Assembly: GCA_036897485.1 (NCBI GenBank)
Contig: JAYMTF010000807.1
Coordinates: 1-29,951 of the forward strand
Source of the DNA: Pelargonium nanum
Lineage: Eukaryota; Streptophyta; Magnoliopsida; Geraniales; Geraniaceae
Length of the DNA: 29,951 nucleotides
Reading direction: 5' to 3'
A program made the translations under genes and the position numbers. The notes beneath the pieces were generated by a model. The model was given only the letters and a program-made list of their open reading frames with translations, made no database searches and was not told the origin of the DNA. Positions 9,185 to 18,793 of the stretch are shown one piece after another (position 1 is the stretch's first letter; each line of letters begins with the position of its first letter).

Positions 9185-11563
9185 TTAGTAGATCATGTTA
9201 GGGAGGGTGTCGAAGCCCCAGAGATTCTCGGAATCTTGAGGTGTGTCAGCCATCAGCAACTCCTCTAACGAAACTTCCCAGTTACTCTGGAGGAATGGCT
9301 CCTCGAAGAACTGCATCTCGGATTGCTCAAAAGCCGAGAGCTCTTCAGAGAGAGTCTTCGGGGCGTTCTCCTGGGGAGGCACCACAGCAACCTCAGAGTT
9401 GCACTTCTGTTTCTTCATCGGATTAGTGTCCTCAAAAAACTGACTCTCGTCAACTTCAGGAACCGACGAGATTTCTGGAGTCCTCACAGCTTGCTCTCCC
9501 CAAGCGAGATCAGAACAATCAAATGAGTTGCTTCCCTGATCGGAACTGAAGTACATCGGGGCATTGTCGAATGGAACAATGGAATTCAGAGCATTATCTT
9601 CATTTCCCGGGAAAGTGTTCACGTAACCATACTGGTTGGTAACATTGGGCAACGGTTTCTCTTCCACAAACTCCATGGAGTTGTAGTCCTGATCCATGCC
9701 GCTCATGAAGTTGAAATTCTGATTCAGATTTTCCTTGGGCAGTGGTTTCTGAGTATTCACCTTGGTGGAAGTTCGCAGAGTTTCATCGGGAAAATTCACC
9801 TTAGCTTTCTTGCCACGAATTCTGCGTGCCTCGGCATCATAAGCTCTTGCAGCATCTTCAGCAGTGTTGAAAGTACCGAGCCAAACACGAACCCCTTTTC
9901 TAGGATCACGAATCTCAGCAGCCCATTTGCCCCACGGGCGCTGTCGAATTCCACGATACTGGTTCTTCCTCTTCCTCTTGGCAGACTTCTCATCTTGCCC
10001 ATCGGACTCCATGGATTTCACAGCTGAAAGGCCTCGTAAACAACAGAAAGAGAGTATTAACACTCGAGCAAGAACAAACCAAAAGAGAAACCCTCAAAAG
10101 CATTAATTCATATCAAGAAAAAGAAAGAATGAACATTTATGGAATTGTACATAATAGAGGTATGATAGAAATTCACATCCCGAGCAAAAACGCTAACATA
10201 TTAACACCCGTCTCGAATCTCATTCAAGTATATGCTACATCTTTCCAGATACGGAAACACGAGACGAAGTTGTAAACAAAATCTACTTCAAATAATTTTC
10301 TTTAAATTGCCATTTGAGAACTAACGAAATCAAGACCGGCTTATACTAACTAGCATACTTTTTTGGGACACAAGGCACCGGATCTTCTAAACTCTGCCAA
10401 GTGTGCAGCAAATCATCCAACGAGTCTTTTTCAATAAAAGGCATAAAAACTATGAATATTTACCGATCATCAAAGGCTGCCATAAAGTCAAAATTCCTAA
10501 AATTCAAATTGCATCTTTGATACTCTTGTACTCTCAACTAATCAACCACAAATAAAATTAAGGATTAAACAGAATTGTTTAAACAATTTACCTCCAACCC
10601 ACATAAATTACTAAAAACCCTACATGAATCAGAAAAGAGCTATAGTCCTAACCATGGTAAGTGGAATTTTCACTTTCAAGATCCCTAATTTTTTTAGTTA
10701 GCAATATCCAGTAATTAACAGCTAAAAAGGTGTTGGATCTTCAAAATAAACAATACCCAATAATTGTCTGAAAAGTAAGTGATTCAATCAACAAAAATCT
10801 CCCAATTTTGACCATTAATTGGACGATTTGTTATGAAGAACAGAATATGAACTCAACCTCAAAATTAAATAGCAAAATTCTAATTTTCCCAATATAACAC
10901 AAGAAACCAAATCAATCAACAATTACACAAGAGATCTAAACATAAAAACACATTTCATAGCAAAACAAGCAAAAAAAAAAATCTTAAAAAACCATCACTA
11001 ACCCAACAATAAATTAGACAAAAACAAACCAAAAATGTCAAATTTCCAAAAACCCATTTCAGTAAATACACAATTCATAGCTAAGCAACCAAAACAATTC
11101 TCAAAAACCCAACAACAAAAAAATCACAAAAACAAACCAAAAAAGTCAAATTTCCAAAAACCCATTTCACTACAAACACAATTCATAGCTAAGCCACCAA
11201 AACAATTCTTGAAAACCCAACAAAAAATCACAAAAAAAATCACAAAAAAAGTCAAAATTCCAAAAACCCATTTGAGCAAATGGGCTGTGAAGATCAGAGA
11301 AGCTTACAGCGAGAGAGCTCAGGCTTGCGAGCTGAGAAAGGGAAGGGCTTGACATCGACAATCTCTCCAACTTCCTCGGCATCGGACACGTCGTCCTTAA
11401 ACTCCTGAAAATCAGCCTCGAACTCCTCATCCAAATCGATAATCGGCTTCGAGAACTTCTTCCCCAAACTGGGTTTCTTCAGATTAGGCCAGAGGTAATC
11501 GGCGGTGAGCTTCCGGGACTTCTCCGGCAAGATGAAGTCGGAAATGATGGCTCCTCCACACAT
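9185..11563 (-). CDS. Group VII ERF transcription factor with oxygen-sensing N-degron (RAP2.12/RAP2.2-like, 2 exons)
   Basis: Exon 1 is 11563-11308 and exon 2 is 10023-9185. The intron is 1284 bp (donor t|gtaagc, acceptor ttcag|ct; the split codon gives Ser86). The product is 364 aa, close to Arabidopsis RAP2.12. It begins [11 protein letters not shown], the hallmark of group VII ERFs. In the known pathway Cys2 is exposed by Met removal, oxidised by plant cysteine oxidases and sent to the Arg/N-degron route, so the factor accumulates only in hypoxia. [12 protein letters not shown] (about 47-58) is a conserved acidic group VII block. KRKRK (101-105) is a likely nuclear signal. The AP2/ERF domain is about 108-165 ([34 protein letters not shown], VNFP), which binds GCC-box or hypoxia-responsive elements. 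The acidic C-terminus ends [12 protein letters not shown], like the activation tail of relatives. Exons taken separately would be misread as two genes. Confidence 0.93.
11037..11275. repeat. About 107-bp tandem repeat (2.3 copies) in the ERF intron
   Basis: Units begin gtcaaatttccaaaaaccca at 11037 and again at 11145. A third, partial copy begins gtcaaaattccaaaaaccca at 11251, only about 30 bp from the exon 1 donor. Copies share attcatagctaagc and aacaattct. The sequence is A/C-rich on the plus strand, so T/G-rich in the transcript. Confidence 0.85.
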
Positions 11564-11738
11564 GGCTCTGAAAACGAATCGATCTTTTGAAACACAATGG
11601 ACCCGAAAAAGTGATTGAACTTTGCAAGAAAAAAGATGGGAACTGAGAAATTTTTCTGGGTTTTTGGATTTGCAGAGAAAAATTGAATCTTTATTTTTTT
11701 TTGTTGGTGATTGTGTGGTTGTTGAGCGATTAAAGAGG

Positions 11739-11746
11739 CTTTTATA
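11739..11746 (-). promoter_or_regulatory. TATA box of the group VII ERF gene
   Basis: The minus strand reads TATAAAAG, about 180 bp upstream of the ATG at 11563. No ATG occurs on the minus strand between it and the start codon, consistent with a plain 5' leader. Confidence 0.6.
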
Positions 11747-13412
11747 TTAAATTTGTTTATTTATTTAGGAAGAAGATGAGACAAGGCGGCACAAGAGATG
11801 GAAAATGTGGTTTTACCATATTACCCCTAGATGAGGTTTTAATTTACACTTGTTGTCTTTTGTTGGATGATATAACTTAACATTTCGGGTTTCGTATCAG
11901 GTTGTTAATCCGAACCCGACCTTGAAAAAGTGCGGTTTTCGAGTTGTATGCGTGACATGTGTGTTTGTCTGATCTGATCCTAAATACACAAGCAATATTG
12001 CATATCGAATATAATCGATTGCTAGTGGACTCATTAACACATTGCCCGCTCTGTTTGTTAATACTCGTGTTGAGCACGCGTCTTAGTGGAACAAGTGTCT
12101 TGTTTTAACATACGATGAGGATGTGGTTGTTGTTCATATAGTTCACGAGCATTATTTGAGTAACTATTTGCACGAGAATACGGAGTTATTACGTACGGTG
12201 TAGTTAGTCAAGTCACAAGTAACTTGAATTTAGTTGATGACTGTAAATGTTGCGTTAATTAGAATAGTTTGTAACTCATGTTGACTATAGTAACGATCGA
12301 ATATTTTGAAAGTTGAACAATATGGAAAGTGTGGAGTTTATTTTTAATTAAATATTATTTTAATTAATTTAGTGCAGTAAATACAATATCACACTATATA
12401 AGGGTTAAAATGTGAGATTATTAATTTTATTTATTAGGAATGTTATTTATGTGATTTTATTTGTTAAAATAACTATTTACTAATAAATCTTCTGAATTTA
12501 GGGTAGGGGGCATTAAATTACATGAGAATATGATATGGATCTTTTGTACTAAAATAAGTATGATTCTTTTTACCAAAATAAATATATAATTTATTATTAC
12601 TATAAACATATAAAAAGTTGGTGTACTTGTACTTAGTAAAATAAATTAGATTTTTTTATTTACTAAAATTAACAATAATGATGATTTTTTATATATATAA
12701 TTTGGGCTCTCAATTTCACACGCATTTTTTTTCTCTTTAGGTGACAAATATCTTATCTTATCATTGATATGATTATTTGCAATAATTGTTTTGTATTTTT
12801 AGTAAATGAGTTAATTATAGAAATGTAAAGCTAATGTGATTTTATGGGATTGACACATTTTAATGAATTTACATTAATGTAATTGGATTTATTAACAAAT
12901 AATATTGGTAGTGATTTTGATTAATTTTTTTGAATCAAATAATTATTTGCATTAGGTATTTGTGAAAATATTAAGTGATTGAACAATAATTGAACAAAAC
13001 AATAAAGATTTAAGCATAAATATGGAATTTTGTGTTGCTCAATCATGTCATAGAGTTAGCTTATGAGCTTTTGGCATGTCATCTTGATTTGGATGCATCC
13101 ACTCATCAATGATAGCAATACAAATTTGATTGTGTGACGTAATCGCTCAATACTTGTTTATGACAAAAACTATTTGGATTTTAAAATGTCTGTTACACTT
13201 TTCGTCGTGATAGATGATAATAATTTGTAGCTAAAAATTGAATGTTGTGGAATTACAAAATTAATTTCTACAAGCAAGTGTAAGATTGCAAATATTAATA
13301 ATATGATCAAATTTGATGATACAACTTATATTGAAAATAATGACTTAAAAACAATTTGTGAATAAAATCTTTGTTTATATACCAATTCAAAAATTCTCAA
13401 ATCATAATCTAT

Positions 13413-14615
13413 TCACAACTCATAATAAATTATTAATAAATTTTCAAAAATAGTCAAATGAGCGAATCATCTTTCAAACAATCTCAAGATGCGAAAATAC
13501 GACCAGTCACTTAGCAAAATTGAAAAATCTTGTTCATGGGGTTGTTTACCTTGGATCGATCAAGCTTCAACCCAACTTGTGAATACTAGCATCTTAGTCC
13601 AAAAATATTCTTTTTCTCCGCGTCAAATTTGATAATAAGTGTCTCATGTGTTGAGATTGTTTTGGAAGAATAATTAAACTATCATAATTAAGAAATTATA
13701 GCCATGAAATATGGGATAATTTGATGAAGGTTAAATTATAAAGTCTTAAACACTAAGCTACAAAATAGTTGTTTATAGCTCATAATAAATTATGGGAAAA
13801 AATTCCAAAAATAGTGAAATGACTAAAACGTTATCCAAACAGTCTTAAAATGTAAAAATACGCCTTAAACACTTGGCAAAATTAAATAATCGTGTTCATT
13901 TACTTATTTAACTTGAATCGTACAAGTTTCAACTCTACTTATAATATTAACAACCGGCGCAAAAAGAGTTATTTTTACGTTGATTTCGATAATAAGTGTC
14001 TCATGTATTGAGTTTGTATTGGTAGGATAATCAAAACTAACATGATTAAGCATCAATGTTACATACATGGAATATAAAATAATTTGTTTAAGGATGGTAG
14101 GTAAGAAGAGCTGAAAAATGTTGCAATTAAAGGCCTAACAAGTTTGTTTGACAAAAAAACCAACCACACCTCAAAAATAGAATTGTTCTTCTTTACTCAT
14201 CACCAAACTATTGGACTCTCAATCTTTCTTTTATGATTCATGAACACATATCTACAAATCCAAAAATTGCATGATAAGAATTAATGGTGGGTTGTGTCTT
14301 GTCATGTGATCATCGTAACAGAAACCGAAAGAAAGTGGATTTATTCATATTGCTTGATGTATACGGGAATGAATGTCGAAGAACAATAGAAAAAGAAATC
14401 ATAGTCTCTTAAGAAAAATAGAATTATCACAACACAAGAAGTTATTTATAACTCATTTTAACTTTAGCTCAAAACAAATGTGAATTAAAACATTCAAACT
14501 TTCTTAAAAATAATTAAATGACCAAAACGCTCGTCATGCGACCTCATAATTTAAATGCGTAAGCTTCAACCGAATACATGAATATTAACATTTAATTCTT
14601 AAAAATATTCCATTA
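13413..14615. repeat. Diverged three-copy tandem repeat
   Basis: Copy 1 is about 13413-13692 and copy 2 about 13771-14050. They share, in order, ctcataataaattat, aaaatagt.aaatga, gataataagtgtctcatgt.t and cat.attaag, with a spacing of about 358 bp. A more diverged third copy at about 14440-14615 keeps aactcat, aattaaatgaccaaaacgct and taagcttcaac. No coding frame is conserved. Confidence 0.7.
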
Positions 14616-14802
14616 TAAGAAAATTTTCATATTTATACACATTCATGCACTTTTTAGAACCATATTTAAAAAATAAAATAAAAAATTAGGTAGGAAACTT
14701 AGAAAAATAGAAATGGAGGTTCATGCACCAAAATGTTACCCAAAAAAAGGAGAGAGAGAGAGGAAAAGGACAAAAATGGAAATATAAAAAAATGGGAGGA
14801 AT

Positions 14803-14826
14803 TGGGCCCAGTGGGCCCAGTGGGCC
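14803..14826. promoter_or_regulatory. Cluster of TGGGCC (site II/TCP-type) motifs
   Basis: tgggcccagtgggcccagtg followed by ggcc is a 9-bp unit (gggcccagt) repeated about 2.6 times. It gives several TGGGCC/GGGCCCA motifs on both strands. TGGGCY site II elements are bound by TCP factors in plant promoters. A GA run (14752-14762) and aatataaaaa (14781-14790) lie just to the left. No gene starts nearby, so the role is unclear. Confidence 0.45.
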
Positions 14827-15668
14827 ATAGATGTAGTGATTGAGCTGGTCCGAAGCCCTAGGCCTTTTTACTATTTTTTATTTTTATTTATTTATTTTAG
14901 CTTCAACTTGCATTTGTTGCTATGAAATTGTTTTAGAGCAATTGCACCATTATATAATGTAAGAGAATTGATAAGGTTGTATTTCGTGTATGTGTTTTAC
15001 ATGTATTTATTTTTCGATAATTATCGGTGAGTTTGGATGTGTGTTGTGGCGGTTGTATAGATAGTTATTGATGCAAAAAACGGACAAGATAGAGCTTGCA
15101 GACAATTTTCAGTGATTTCTATGTATTTGTCGGTGACAAAATTGCATGTGAGTTTATAAGTATACAATACTAAAATTTATCAGTGAATATATATACACTA
15201 ATGGTCGCTTCCATTTTTTTATAGTAATTATTAAAAAGAATAAGAGAATTAACATTATGTAATAAGACAAAATATTTAAGCCACTACATTTAAGGCTTCA
15301 AAATTCTAATAAAAAAAAACATTAATTTTGTCCTACATTAATTTTTTAATTGATTAAATAAAAATAATGAGAAGATAGAGAAAAAGAATAAAAAATAGTA
15401 GATTCAAAATAATAATTGATTGAACTTAGGTACAATTATATAATAATTTTTTTACTTTACATGTAAACCAGTTACCAAATTAAAACGACGTAAGTTTTAC
15501 ATTTCTTTACAATCCAATACATATATTGCTTTTTTATTTTTTAAGAGTAACTTGTGATCACTTAATTTAGATATCATCACAACCAAATAGATTATAAATG
15601 TAATACATCAACAACAAAACTTTAAAATTCAAGATTAAGGATTAGAACAAAGCAATTAAAGTCAAATT

Positions 15669-15708
15669 ATCATAATTTTTTTTTTTTTATCAAAAAAAAA
15701 ATTATGAT
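15669..15708. repeat. A/T-rich inverted repeat (hairpin)
   Basis: The arm atcataattttttttt is matched by aaaaaaaaaattatgat with a very short loop, giving arms of about 17 bp. It could be a remnant of a small inverted-repeat element or a chance A/T structure. Confidence 0.6.
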
Positions 15709-16605
15709 GAACAAACATGATTATTCTTATTTTTAACTTCACAATTTGTAATTATTAAACTTCAACTTGGTAAAGATAACTTGTCTTTTCAATCTTGGAA
15801 GGGTAGCAAGTAGCATCACCTTTAATTATTAACATTGGTAATTGAAATATTACCACAAAGTAATTGGGCTATTTTTTTAAATATACTTTTTAATTAAAAT
15901 TATGTATTATTTAACTCTACAACTTGAAACATATTGCAATTGGGTCATATAATGATTGATTATATGCAATTTGTACATAAAATACAAAGCACAAAATGCT
16001 AACTTATCCAAAACTTTTCTTAATTTATTCAATTAAATTATAATTGGAACCTATTTTCACTACTTTGTGTCTTCACTTTCTTGGTCTAATCCTTATTCCT
16101 TGTCTTAAGGAATCCATAAAATAAATATTAAAATTGATTCTCTAATATTTTATGTCAAGTTTAGTTTATATAGTGACTTCAAATATATTTAAAAACAATC
16201 TTAAAAGATAAATTCATTTAAGAATGTGATTGGGAAGGAAAGTTTGTGGATGTCTATGCAGTATTTGGAAAGGGTCATTATCTTAATCTAAGCAACTTGA
16301 TCAATAGATGAACGATTGTGAGTCACACGTTTTGTTTATAATGTTAACAGCTGTGATGATCCATCAACTTGACACACAAACAAACGTAAAATGTTTTTTT
16401 AGACAATTTGGAACTTACTAGTAGAAATTACCTTTTAATTCATGTATCATCAAAGGAAAATAGTGCCCAATTGATAAAAAGTGCCACAAACCACATTCAA
16501 AATAAACAAAACAAGGAAAAAAAATAGCTCACACTTAACAAAGATTCACTAATGAAACCAAAGTAAATTGCACTTTTAAATAAACCATTACAACCCAATC
16601 TCACT

Positions 16606-17641
16606 TCACTTCCCACAAACATGATTGCTCCACTTCACTCCACATCCATAGCAAAACTCATACCCACACCTGCACATTCTCAAACAATTTCAAAATCAAA
16701 ACAAACATAACAAAAATTCGATAGCAGAGAGTCTCAGACAAGACACAATAAAAACAAGATCCGAGCAGAGTTATACGTTCAAAAGTTAATGAACAGAAAA
16801 TCGACACTGACTTGACTAAATCTCAACCATACCTGCAAGTAATGTGCAAGCAACCCTCATTTTTTTCCACATAGATCTTGCAACTAGGGCACCTCCTCCA
16901 TTGCTTGTTCTTGGCAAGCTCCATCAACATGATGTCCTCATGATCTCTATCTCCTTTCCCAAGCTTTTGCACCTCCTCACATTCCACTCCTACATGCCAT
17001 GGAACCTTGCATTGAGCACAAAACATCCTCTTACAACTTGGACACTCACATTTGGCCACAACCTCACTCCCATGATCAACCATCATGGCACCACAATCCT
17101 TAAAAGGACAACAAAACCCTAGAGACCCATTTTCCCACCTCTCCATCACTTCCCTCGGGACGACGGCACGGAAGGATTGAGCCTCAAGAACAGTTCCACA
17201 CCTCACTTCAGGACACTTGAGAGCTCCAAAGTTGTGTTGTTGGATCTTGGTTTCAACATACTTGGTGAAGCACAAGGTGCAAAACCAGTGGTTGCACTTG
17301 GTGGCAAAAACCTCCCCATTTGGCTTCACATGATCCATGCAAATCAAGCACTGGCCAGGCTCTTGCTTGATTGTTTTGGGAGGGTTTGAGGACTCACCAA
17401 ACTCTCTCTTCACCTTGATGAGCCTTGTGGGGGCATTTTGGTCATTTCCCATTCCTTGCATATTCTCTCTCTTGATTCTTGCATGGATTGAGGAGGCCAT
17501 GAGGGCTTCTTGAAGATGCAACTCTTCTGCATATTTCTCATCAGAAATTGGGTAGATTTCATTTGAGTCAAATAGGGCTGAGAAGTAGAAGTCATCAACA
17601 TGGAGATCATTGTTAGGGTTTGATGATGATGATGAAGCCAT
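16606..17641 (-). CDS. RING-IBR-RING (RBR) E3 ubiquitin ligase (2 exons)
   Basis: Exon 1 is 17641-16833. Exon 2 is 16669-16606 (donor gcag|gtatgg, acceptor tgcag|gtgtgg; the split codon gives Arg270), giving 290 aa. RBR ligases take ubiquitin from an E2 onto a RING2 cysteine before passing it to the substrate. RING1 has Cys98, 101, 116, His118, Cys121, 124, 143, 148 (CLICMD, CNHWFCTLC, KCPEVRC). The IBR lies at about 178-221 (CCPFKDC, CPSCKRMFCAQC, WHVGVEC). RING2 begins CPSCKIYVEKNEGCLHITC, with the expected catalytic Cys264 in EGCLHI; exon 2 supplies CGYEFCYGCG (zinc ligands Cys271, 276, 279). The N-terminus is Ser-rich, with DVNxF-free acidic helices and no clear domain. The protein ends about 11 residues after RING2, so it is a compact member like RNF144-type plant RBRs. 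The target is unknown. Confidence 0.92.
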
Positions 17642-18793
17642 TAAAAGAAGCTTGAAGGCTTTGTTGTGGAAGTGTAGTGGGTTGTGTGACCAAATTTATA
17701 ATGTACAAGAAGAGAGATTGAAAGGTTTGTTCTTTGGAATCATGAATGGAACATTTATTGATTTTAAAAAAAAATGAATGGAACATTTATTTGAAGTTGT
17801 GAGAAATTTTCAATGACAAGATTTTGATATTATTTCAAGACATTTATGTGACCATTGAGTTCATCATAATGAGCCATTTCTATGTGACTATTGAGTGACC
17901 TTTAGGCTTTTCTTCTTCTTTTTTTGACAAGAAAATTCTTGATGCCATTTGACAAGAAAGTTCATAAAAACTTGAAACAAGGATCAAATCTACACAAAAT
18001 AGATCAAAAAGTTGTTTTTGTGGCTTTCGATTTGTGACATTACTAACGCTTTAAGAATTATAATGAGATCAGCGTTCAAGCTCGAATTAGTACTACCAAC
18101 TTTTTTAATATGGTGATATTACTAAATTACCCACATGAATCACTCGATTAGAATGAAAACCCATCTCCACTCCCTTAGAGAGTTTGAGAAGTTTGAGCCT
18201 CGTTAGCACCTAAAATACGAGTTAAGGTAGCGTTTAGACTAAAATCTTAAAAATTGAAATTTTCCGAGGCTTGATTCCGTTCATGAACAAAGATCGTAAT
18301 CCAAACGCTAACTAAGACAAATGCCAATGAAGATTCATAGTGTTAAAAATTTACTAATGATTCTCTAGTCATAATTGACCTCATAATGTTCTTACACAGG
18401 AAATAATCAAAAATTAATTTCAGTAATTATATTATTTTCATTGAATTAGGCTACACCAGCTATAAATGGTGTCTATAACTGCAGCAGAGTGAGAGATTAT
18501 ATATATTACATCAAAACCCTTCTCAAAACAAGGGCATAAACCCTAATTCTCAACACCTAATTACCATCATACCCTCAGCTAATCATCTTTAAAACAAAAA
18601 AATAGCAACAAGAAAAACAAAAATCACAAGTGCTTACATCTATTATGGTATAACGCTTCCCCGCGAGTCCAAGCTATCTCCAAGTTTCTCCTGCGTGGCG
18701 TCTTTGGTGGAAAGATGGCAAAAACCCGGGATACCGATGGTTTGGAATCTTCGGGAGATCAAAAAGATAGAATGGTATGTAAAGAAGACAATG
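17642..18793. other. Intergenic region: RBR promoter and ARID-PHD 3' flank
   Basis: No gene is supported. 17642-17750 is the RBR 5' leader and core promoter. A short repeat, aatgaatggaacatttatt-like, occurs at about 17742-17790. The right-hand 300 bp are probably the 3' UTR of the minus-strand ARID-PHD gene, whose stop codon is at 18794-18796. Confidence 0.55.
17693..17700 (-). promoter_or_regulatory. TATA-like box of the RBR gene
   Basis: The minus strand reads TATAAATT, about 52 bp upstream of the ATG at 17641. This implies a very short 5' leader. Confidence 0.45.

Larger units (their letters stand above)
11564..16605. other. Long gene-poor AT-rich interval
   Basis: About 5 kb with no supported gene. 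The first 200 bp are the ERF 5' UTR and core promoter. 11880-12010 has GGGTT/AACCCGACC-rich repeat sequence. A diverged three-copy repeat spans about 13413-14615. An isolated GGGCCCA cluster lies at 14803-14826, and a hairpin at 15669-15708. The remainder is AT-rich with many A/T runs and no domain-bearing frame. The last few hundred bases are 3' flank of the RBR gene. Confidence 0.6.

Noticed and set aside
10010..10063. Treating the AP2 frame (start at 10063) and the [11 protein letters not shown] frame as two separate genes
   Set aside because: The splice sites join them in phase into one 364-aa group VII ERF. The residues before Val87 in the longer AP2 frame are intron.
11035..11352. 105-codon plus-strand frame with repeated NFQKPIS peptide
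   Set aside because: It is the opposite-strand reading of the tandem repeat in the ERF intron and runs into exon 1 antisense.
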